In this document: positions 58,207-64,000 of the stretch, piece by piece
How the letters are laid out: every line of letters starts with the position of its first letter
How positions within the stretch are numbered: the first letter of the stretch is position 1
Assembly: GCF_010993735.1 (NCBI RefSeq)
Contig: NZ_WQNI01000006.1
Span: forward strand, 186,001-250,000
Reading direction: 5' to 3'
Origin: Chelativorans alearensis
Lineage (GTDB): Bacteria > Pseudomonadota > Alphaproteobacteria > Rhizobiales > Rhizobiaceae
Length of the DNA: 64,000 bases
The notes under the pieces: model-generated
What the model was told of the DNA's origin: nothing
Database searches by the model: none
What the model saw: only the letters and a program-made list of their open reading frames with translations
Program-made: the position numbers and the translations under genes

Positions 58207-60045
58207 CTAGTGCTTGGCCGCCAGGATTGGCGGTCCGACGGGAACGCGCGTGTCTTCGACCATCCGCTGGATCTCCTCGTCGGGAGCCGGCGTCATGAGC
58301 GTGACGACGACCATGGAAACCAGGCTCGCAGCCATGCCGACGATGCCGAAGCGCAGATTGTCCAGGCCGATCCACGGGGACATGATCGGGTACGCAGCAC
58401 CTGCCCCATCCCAGTCGTTCACGAGATAGAGATAGAGCGAACCGGCGAGGAAGCCGATGATCATGCCGGCGATAGCTCCTTGCCTGTTGGCCCGCTTCCA
58501 CCACACGCCAAGCGTGAGCGGGAAGAACAAACCGGAGCAGGCGAAGCAGAAGGCCCAGGCCACCGCGCCCAGAATGCCGGTGAGCTGCAGCGAAGCGATC
58601 AGGGCACCCAGCGCACCGATGCAGATGAGCAGGATGCGTGCAACGATCAGCCGGACCGAGGTGTCTGCCTTCGGGTCGATCATCTTATAGTAGAGATCGT
58701 GGCTGAGCGCATTGGCAATCGCCAGCAGCAGGCCATCGGCCGTCGACATGGCGGCCGCCATGCCGCCGGCGGCAACGAGACCGGAAATCACGTAGGGAAG
58801 ACCGGCGATCTCAGGTGTGGCCAGGACGACGATATCCGGCCGCATGAAGAACTCGTTGAGCTGCAGGATACCGTCTGCGTTCTGGTCGGCGATGGCAAGG
58901 AAGCCGACACTAGACCAGTTCTGTATCCAGGCCAGCGATGCCACCTCCTCGAAGGGCTTGCCGATGATTGCCGTCGGCAGGCTCGGGTCGAGAAGCTGCA
59001 GCTTGGTCAGCGTGGCAAGTGCCGGTGCCGTGAAGTACAAAAGGAAGATGAACAGGAGCGACCAGGCCACCGACCGCCGCGCCGAACGCACCGAGGGCGT
59101 TGTGAAGTAGCGCATCAGGATATGCGGCAGCGATGCCGTTCCCGCCATCATCGACAGCGCCAGCGTCACGAACTTCCATTCCGCGTATTCGCCCACGGGC
59201 CCGGTATGCGGCGTCGTCAGCACCGACAGGCCGGCGATGGCCTCGGCCGGCGGATTGAGCCCGTACTGCGCCTCGAATTGCGATAGCGTGGAAGCCGCCT
59301 CGCCGTAGGTGAAGTGAGGGATGATGCCAAAGCCCTGCACGTTGGACATCCAGATAACCGGCACCAGATAGGCGATGATCAGCACAATATACTGCGCAAC
59401 CTGCGTCCAGGTGACGGCCCGCATGCCACCCAGCATAGAGCAGAGCAGAATGCCGAGAAGACCGAACCAGACACCGACGGAGAAGGGAATATGCAGCGCA
59501 CGCGCGGCAATCGTCCCGGTGGCGTTGATCTGGGCGGTCACATAGGTGAAGGAAGCGACCACCAGCACGACGACGGCACAGAAGCGCGCCAGGTTGCCGC
59601 CGTAGCGGGTGCCGATGTAATCGGGCACCGTATAGCAGCCGAACTTGCGCAGATAGGGTGCCATCAGCGAGTTGACGAGCACGTAGCCGCCGGTCCAACC
59701 GACGATGAAGGCCATATAGCCGTAACCGCCGAAATAGATGCCGCCGGCAAGAGCCACGAACGAGGCGCCCGACATCCAGTCGGCGGCTGTCGCCATGCCG
59801 TTATAGACGGCCGGGACCTGGCGTCCGGCCACGTAGTAGGCATCCACCTCCATGGTCCGCGATAGCCAGCCGATCAGCGCATAGATGGCGATGGTGAAGG
59901 CGACGAACAGGATGCCGATCGTATCGGCGCCGACGCCCAGTTGTTCCAAGATCGCCATGAGAATGATGAAGGCGATGAAGCCGCCCGTGTAGATTCCGTA
60001 GACGCGGCCGATATTGTCTAGGAATCGTCCTTGGATAAGAGCCAT
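58207..60045 (-). CDS. Sodium/solute symporter, large subunit (VC_2705/ActP type)
   Basis: A 612-residue protein of the SSS family with about 13-14 membrane segments. Conserved stretches include DWMSGASFVALAGGIYFGGYGYMAFIVGWTGGYVLV, GGMRAVTWTQVAQYIVLIIAYLVPV, HILMRYFTTPSVRSARRSVAWSLLF and GLVAAGGMAAAMSTADGLLLAIANALSHDLYYKMID. It most resembles the group that pairs with a small DUF4212 subunit, which lies 13 bases upstream. Substrate is probably a short monocarboxylate such as acetate or propionate. GGGGGGA five bases before the ATG is a strong ribosome site. Confidence 0.92.
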   Translation of the reverse strand: MALIQGRFLDNIGRVYGIYTGGFIAFIILMAILEQLGVGADTIGILFVAFTIAIYALIGWLSRTMEVDAYYVAGRQVPAVYNGMATAADWMSGASFVALAGGIYFGGYGYMAFIVGWTGGYVLVNSLMAPYLRKFGCYTVPDYIGTRYGGNLARFCAVVVLVVASFTYVTAQINATGTIAARALHIPFSVGVWFGLLGILLCSMLGGMRAVTWTQVAQYIVLIIAYLVPVIWMSNVQGFGIIPHFTYGEAASTLSQFEAQYGLNPPAEAIAGLSVLTTPHTGPVGEYAEWKFVTLALSMMAGTASLPHILMRYFTTPSVRSARRSVAWSLLFIFLLYFTAPALATLTKLQLLDPSLPTAIIGKPFEEVASLAWIQNWSSVGFLAIADQNADGILQLNEFFMRPDIVVLATPEIAGLPYVISGLVAAGGMAAAMSTADGLLLAIANALSHDLYYKMIDPKADTSVRLIVARILLICIGALGALIASLQLTGILGAVAWAFCFACSGLFFPLTLGVWWKRANRQGAIAGMIIGFLAGSLYLYLVNDWDGAGAAYPIMSPWIGLDNLRFGIVGMAASLVSMVVVTLMTPAPDEEIQRMVEDTRVPVGPPILAAKH

Positions 60046-60057
60046 GTCGGTCCCCCC

Positions 60058-60324
60058 TTACTCTTCCTCGCCAAAGCCGAACTCGTCGTCGATCGCGTCC
60101 TGCCGCCAGTTCTGGAACCAGATCAGAACGACGAATGCGATAAGCGAGCCCTGCGCGATCATGTAAAACCCGAGCGGGAAGCCGAGGAACGTCATGTCAT
60201 TGAGCGTTCCGACCAGCGTCGGGATAATCAGTGCGAAGAAAGCCCACAGGGCCAAGATCAGGATCGTCAAGTTCCTGGTTTTCTGCCAGTAGCGGTCTCG
60301 CACATCTGTGCTTTCAGCGGACAT
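60058..60324 (-). CDS. DUF4212 small subunit of the sodium/solute symporter
   Basis: An 88-residue two-helix membrane protein: YWQKTRNLTILILALWAFFALIIPTLVG and FLGFPLGFYMIAQGSLIAFVVLIWFQNWRQDAIDDEFG. It matches the DUF4212 family that accompanies VC_2705-type symporters. GGAGGAGG precedes the ATG. First gene of the transporter operon. Confidence 0.93.
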   Translation of the reverse strand: MSAESTDVRDRYWQKTRNLTILILALWAFFALIIPTLVGTLNDMTFLGFPLGFYMIAQGSLIAFVVLIWFQNWRQDAIDDEFGFGEEE

Positions 60325-60402
60325 GGTGTCCTCCTCCCTGCGAAACGCAGCGACTAAAGTCGTTGCCGGACGCCATTGCCCGCGAGGCGAATCGCAACCA
60401 CA

Positions 60403-61143
60403 ATGGCACTCCTAAGTCTTGGCCATCCGCCCGGTAAATGGAATTCAACATTGGTCGTAAGTGAGAACGCCTCTTCTGCCGCCGCCGGTTCCTTCTGGCA
60501 CCGGGCGGTGGCGCTTGTTCGTCAGGCAGCCCAGCGCTTTCGCGTGCGGCGCGAGACAGGCCCAATCGACACGGTCGACGCGCTGGCCCGCTTCGCCCAT
60601 ACGCGGGCGGCCTTCGTGGCGCAGAAGAAGCTCTACGGCTACCTCAAGGCGCGCATGGGCACCCGGTATCCCTCGATGTTCGAGGACGCGGTCTTCGTGG
60701 AATCCATCAATCTCGCCAAGCGCCATGTCTTTGCTGCCTGCCTGTCGGACATCGCTGTCCATTCGGTGGCGCGTGTCGTGGCGTCGGGGGGATTGGAAGA
60801 GGAAGCGGGGCGCCTGCTTGCCCTTCACTGCTACGATGCGGGGCTGGACGCCAACCGCGACGACCTTGAGGACGAGGCGATGCTGGCGGCGTGGCGCACC
60901 GCCTTTTCCGCGCGGCTCGCAAGTGCGCATTGGGGGAACCTCGCCGCCGGTGGCGATAGCTTTTCCGAGAGCCCGAAGGCCCTCTACCGCTGGGCCCCCA
61001 TCGACGAGACACTGAAGCGCTACGACCGTGAAATCGTCGAAAATTCGATCCGCTTCGCCTGGGCCGAAGTCATCCGCGACTTCCGCAAGCGCGCCGTGCC
61101 GCAGGCGATTGCGGAGGATTTCCGCGCCGCCTCTTCCGATTGA
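60403..61143 (+). CDS. Conserved hypothetical protein, helical
   Basis: A protein of about 246 residues, mostly helical and soluble, with no membrane segment or known motif. Its middle (DALARFAHTRAAFVAQKKLYGYLKARMGTRYPSMFEDAVFVESINLAKRHVFAACLSDIAVHSVARVVASGGL) looks conserved and aromatic-rich. It is divergent from the symporter operon and convergent to gltA. I do not recognise the family. The start is unclear: ATG 60403 or TTG 60451 (LVVSENASS) are candidates. Confidence 0.7.
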   Translation: MALLSLGHPPGKWNSTLVVSENASSAAAGSFWHRAVALVRQAAQRFRVRRETGPIDTVDALARFAHTRAAFVAQKKLYGYLKARMGTRYPSMFEDAVFVESINLAKRHVFAACLSDIAVHSVARVVASGGLEEEAGRLLALHCYDAGLDANRDDLEDEAMLAAWRTAFSARLASAHWGNLAAGGDSFSESPKALYRWAPIDETLKRYDREIVENSIRFAWAEVIRDFRKRAVPQAIAEDFRAASSD

Positions 61144-61159
61144 GCTCAGACGAAGGAAG

Positions 61160-61178
61160 CTCTTTGAAGATCAAAGAG
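61160..61178 (+). terminator. Small hairpin after the hypothetical gene
   Basis: CTCTTTGA-AGA-TCAAAGAG is a perfect 8-base stem, 17 bases after the stop codon of the hypothetical gene. It is followed by TTCAATGAAAAA, so it is a weak terminator or part of a paired signal with the next hairpin. Confidence 0.45.
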
Positions 61179-61188
61179 TTCAATGAAA

Positions 61189-61217
61189 AACCTCCGCTTC
61201 TTCATAAAGCGGAGGTT
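61189..61217 (-). terminator. Intrinsic terminator of gltA
   Basis: An 11-base stem AACCTCCGCTT/AAGCGGAGGTT with a 7-base loop. On the minus strand it is followed by TTTCATTG and lies 22 bases after the gltA stop, fitting a rho-independent terminator. Confidence 0.85.
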
Positions 61218-61238
61218 CTCTTCCTATAACGTGCTGCC

Positions 61239-62528
61239 TCAGCGGTTGGCGATCGACACGTAGTCGCGTTGCGTGGCGCCGGTGTAGAGCTGGCGCGGAC
61301 GGCCGATCTTCTGGTTCGGATCCTCGATCATCTCCTTCCACTGGGCGATCCAGCCGACCGTGCGCGCCAGCGCGAACAGCACGGTGAACATGGTGGTCGG
61401 GAAGCCCAGCGCCCGGAGCGTGATGCCGGAATAGAAGTCGATGTTCGGATAGAGCTTCTTTTCGATGAAATACTCGTCGGTCAGAGCGATGCGCTCCAGC
61501 TCCAGCGCCACGTCCAGCTGCGGATCGTCCTTGATGCCGAGCTCGCCGAGGACCTCATGGGTCGTCTTCTGCATGATCTTGGCGCGCGGGTCGTAGTTCT
61601 TGTAGACGCGGTGACCGAAGCCCATCAGGCGGAACGGGTCGTCGCGGTCCTTGGCCCGGTCGATATACTCGGGGATGCGGTCGACCGTGCCGATCTCGGC
61701 CAGCATGTTGAGCGCCGCCTCGTTGGCGCCGCCATGGGCCGGTCCCCACAGGCAGGCGATACCGGCGGCGATACAGGCGAAGGGATTGGCGCCCGAGGAG
61801 CCGGCGAGCCGGACCGTCGAGGTCGAGGCGTTCTGCTCATGGTCGGCATGCAGGATGAAGATACGGTCCATTGCCCGCGCCAGCACCGGGTTCACATGGT
61901 ATTCCTCGCACGGCACCGCAAAGCACATATGCAGGAAGTTGGCTGCATAGGACAATTCGTTGCGCGGGTAAATGAAGGGCTGGCCGATGTGATACTTATA
62001 GGCCATCGCCGCGATGGTCGGCATCTTGGCGATCATGCGGATCGAGGCGACCATGCGCTGGTGCGGGTCGGAGATGTCGGTGGAATCGTGATAGAACGCC
62101 GACAGCGCCCCGACCATGCCGCACATGACCGCCATCGGGTGGGCGTCGCGGCGGAAGCCGGTGAAGAAGCGCGACATCTGCTCGTGCAGCATGGTGTGCC
62201 GCGTCACGCGGTAGTCGAAGTCTTCCTTCTGCGCCTTGGTGGGCAGTTCGCCGTAAAGCAGCAGATAGCACACTTCCAGGAAATCGCCGTGGTCGGCGAG
62301 CTGCTCGATGGGGTAGCCGCGGTGCAACAGCGTGCCCTCGTCCCCATCGATATAGGTGATCTGGGATTCACAGCTCGCAGTGGACGTAAAGCCGGGATCG
62401 TAGGTGAACATCCCGGTATCCCTGTAGAGCGAGGCGATGTTGATGACGTCGGGACCGACGGTGCCTTCCAGGACCTCGTATTCGCGGTTCTCGCCACCAA
62501 GTTCCAGTTTCGCAGTCGAATTGGCCAT
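61239..62528 (-). CDS. gltA: Citrate synthase (type II)
   Basis: Condenses acetyl-CoA and oxaloacetate to citrate at the entry of the TCA cycle. A 429-residue type II (NADH-sensitive hexamer class) enzyme, usual length for Gram-negatives. Catalytic histidines are in [25 protein letters not shown] and [17 protein letters not shown], and the region [15 protein letters not shown], with the aspartate later in [20 protein letters not shown] 62528 ([12 protein letters not shown]) follows AGAGG by eight bases and is preferred to the upstream GTG. Confidence 0.98.
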   Translation of the reverse strand: MANSTAKLELGGENREYEVLEGTVGPDVINIASLYRDTGMFTYDPGFTSTASCESQITYIDGDEGTLLHRGYPIEQLADHGDFLEVCYLLLYGELPTKAQKEDFDYRVTRHTMLHEQMSRFFTGFRRDAHPMAVMCGMVGALSAFYHDSTDISDPHQRMVASIRMIAKMPTIAAMAYKYHIGQPFIYPRNELSYAANFLHMCFAVPCEEYHVNPVLARAMDRIFILHADHEQNASTSTVRLAGSSGANPFACIAAGIACLWGPAHGGANEAALNMLAEIGTVDRIPEYIDRAKDRDDPFRLMGFGHRVYKNYDPRAKIMQKTTHEVLGELGIKDDPQLDVALELERIALTDEYFIEKKLYPNIDFYSGITLRALGFPTTMFTVLFALARTVGWIAQWKEMIEDPNQKIGRPRQLYTGATQRDYVSIANR

Positions 62529-62679
62529 GGCAATCACCTCTCTGTTTTTGAAACTTGGGGCAGGAGTCGTGTCGTCATAAGGATGACGCTCAACCGCCGC
62601 CAGGGTGGCATCTAGCTAGCGCATTTGCCTCGGCGTGCCAAGCTTGACAAGGGCGAATGTCGCGCTGCAACATAAGCAG

Positions 62680-64000
62680 TTATGTCGCTGTCCGCTTCGC
62701 CTGATCGCCGATGCGGGCGAGTGCTTCGTCGCGGCCCAGAACTTCCAGCACGTCGAAAATGCCGGGAGACGTGGTGCGTCCGGTAAGCGCGGCGCGCAGC
62801 GGCTGAGCCACCTTGCCGAGCTTGCGATCGGTCCCCTCCGCGAAGGCCCGCACCACGGCTTCCGTCGTCTCGGCCGTCCAGTCCGTCACGGCGGAAAGAT
62901 CCTCGGCCAGGGCGGCCAGCATGATGCGCGCCTCCTCGTCGAGCAGCGCGGTCGCCTTTTCGTCGGGCGCAAGCGGCCGTTCGGCGAAGAGGAAACCGGC
63001 GCTGTCGATCAGCTCGACAAGCGTCTTGGCCCGGTCCTTGAGGCCGGGCAGGGCGACGCGGAGCTGCGCCTTGCGCTTTTCGTCGAGGCGGTCGAGCAGT
63101 GCTTGCCCGCCCTCCAGATGCGGCAGGGTGGAGACGAGGATGCCGAGCAGCGTATCGTCGTCCGTCTGACGCATATGAATGCCGTTCAACGCCTCCAGCT
63201 TCTGGAAATCGAAGCGCGCGGCCCCCTTGTTGATGTCTTCGAGCTCGAACCACTCGACCATCTGATCGATCGACATCACCTCGTCGTCGCCATGGCTCCA
63301 GCCGAGGCGGGCGAGATAGTTGCACAGGGCCGCCGGCAGATAGCCCATGGCACGGTAGGCCTCGACGCCCAGCGCTCCATGGCGCTTGGAAAGTTTTGCG
63401 CCGTCCGGTCCGTGGATCAGCGGCACATGCGCCATCACCGGCACCTCCCACCCCATGGCCTTGTAGATCAGGGCCTGACGGGCGGCGTTGGTGAGGTGGT
63501 CGTCGCCGCGGATGACGTGGGTGACCCCCATGTCGTGGTCGTCCACCACCACGGCATGCATGTAGGTTGGCGAGCCGTCGGAGCGCAGGATGATGAAGTC
63601 GTCGAGGTCCTTGTTGGGAAAACGCACCTCGCCCTGCACGCGGTCGTGGATGACCGTCTCGCCCGCGCCGGGCGCCTTGATGCGGATCGTCGGCTTGATG
63701 CCGTCAGGCGCCTCGCTGGGATCGCGGTCGCGCCAGGTGCCGTCATAGCGTGGCGGCCGACCCTCCGCGCGCGCCTTCTCGCGCATCGCCTCGATTTCCT
63801 CCGCCGAGGCATAGCAGTAATAGGCCTCGCCCTTGGCCACGAGCTCCTCGGCCACCTGCCGATGGCGGTCGGCACGGGCGAATTGCGAGATCGGCTCGCC
63901 GTCCCACTCCAGCCCAAGCCACTTCAGCCCTTCGGGGATCGCCGCCGTTGCCTCCGGCGTGGAGCGCTGGCGGTCTGTGTCCTCGATGCGCAACAGCATC
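62680..64000 (-). CDS. gltX: Glutamyl-tRNA synthetase, N-terminus cut by the window
   Basis: A class I synthetase charging tRNA-Glu. About 440 residues are visible from [21 protein letters not shown] onward, so the HIGH motif and about 30 residues lie beyond base 64000. The KMSKS loop is KLSKR in [15 protein letters not shown], preceded by [34 protein letters not shown]. The C-terminal helical domain recognises the anticodon. It is upstream of gltA on the same strand with a 151-base gap, a gene order seen in other rhizobia. Confidence 0.97.
   Translation of the reverse strand, partial: MLLRIEDTDRQRSTPEATAAIPEGLKWLGLEWDGEPISQFARADRHRQVAEELVAKGEAYYCYASAEEIEAMREKARAEGRPPRYDGTWRDRDPSEAPDGIKPTIRIKAPGAGETVIHDRVQGEVRFPNKDLDDFIILRSDGSPTYMHAVVVDDHDMGVTHVIRGDDHLTNAARQALIYKAMGWEVPVMAHVPLIHGPDGAKLSKRHGALGVEAYRAMGYLPAALCNYLARLGWSHGDDEVMSIDQMVEWFELEDINKGAARFDFQKLEALNGIHMRQTDDDTLLGILVSTLPHLEGGQALLDRLDEKRKAQLRVALPGLKDRAKTLVELIDSAGFLFAERPLAPDEKATALLDEEARIMLAALAEDLSAVTDWTAETTEAVVRAFAEGTDRKLGKVAQPLRAALTGRTTSPGIFDVLEVLGRDEALARIGDQAKRTAT

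Overview
This 64 kb window is a high-GC, gene-dense stretch of an alphaproteobacterial chromosome. It is most likely from a Rhizobiales/Hyphomicrobiales member close to Mesorhizobium, Chelativorans or Nitratireductor (Phyllobacteriaceae). The reasons are a circularly permuted two-piece tmRNA gene with the tag ANDNYAEARLAA, short palindromic intergenic elements of the kind common in Mesorhizobium, a NifS-sufBCDS-sufT-sufA cluster, ATP12 and DUF2853 family genes, and rhizobial gene order around rlmB/tuf/rpsJ and gltX/gltA. Almost everything is chromosomal housekeeping. I see no complete transposon, prophage, CRISPR array or defence island.

Layout. 1-3.8 kb: the end of a large AsmA-type envelope protein. 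3.8-7.4 kb: a ribbon-helix-helix protein with SspB, a TetR regulator divergent from a Bcr/CflA-type efflux pump with a shared operator, and an AAA ATPase. 7.4-8.3 kb: the tmRNA gene and a DUF2853 protein. 8.3-14.2 kb: thyA, a low-GC DUF6572 gene, folA, then hflK-hflC-DUF2065-degP (membrane and periplasmic protein quality control). 14.2-19.8 kb: acetyltransferase, serB and miaA sharing one CATG at their divergent starts, a diguanylate cyclase, tyrS, and a hydrolase. 19.8-27.1 kb: the SUF iron-sulfur assembly operon with a candidate Irr box in front. 27-33 kb: small enzymes, a DEAD-box helicase, NAD kinase, an L,D-transpeptidase lipoprotein, and a loosely packed patch of small stress or unknown genes with a possible HNH remnant.

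33.2-50.4 kb: tRNA-Thr, rlmB, tRNA-Tyr, tRNA-Gly, tuf, then the complete S10/spc/alpha ribosomal series from rpsJ to rplQ, with secY, adk and rpoA, closed by a strong terminator. The segment that normally sits between two tuf copies in rhizobia (secE-nusG-rplKAJL-rpoBC-rpsLG-fusA) is missing here. One tuf joins the left flank of one copy to the right flank of the other. This is either a real rearrangement or an assembly collapse, and is the most consequential structural point in the window.

50.4-64 kb: a DUF486 membrane protein, a second Do-type protease with rarA, an LpxO/AspH-like hydroxylase, two tandem crcB fluoride channel genes with a DUF190 gene, a pseudouridine synthase, an ATP12 chaperone, a YggT-like protein, a two-subunit sodium/solute symporter, an unknown gene, gltA, and gltX cut by the window end. 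I found no convincing undescribed multi-gene system. The best leads are the tuf junction, the HxG iron site of the hydroxylase, the DUF6572 insertion between thyA and folA, and several regulatory sites.
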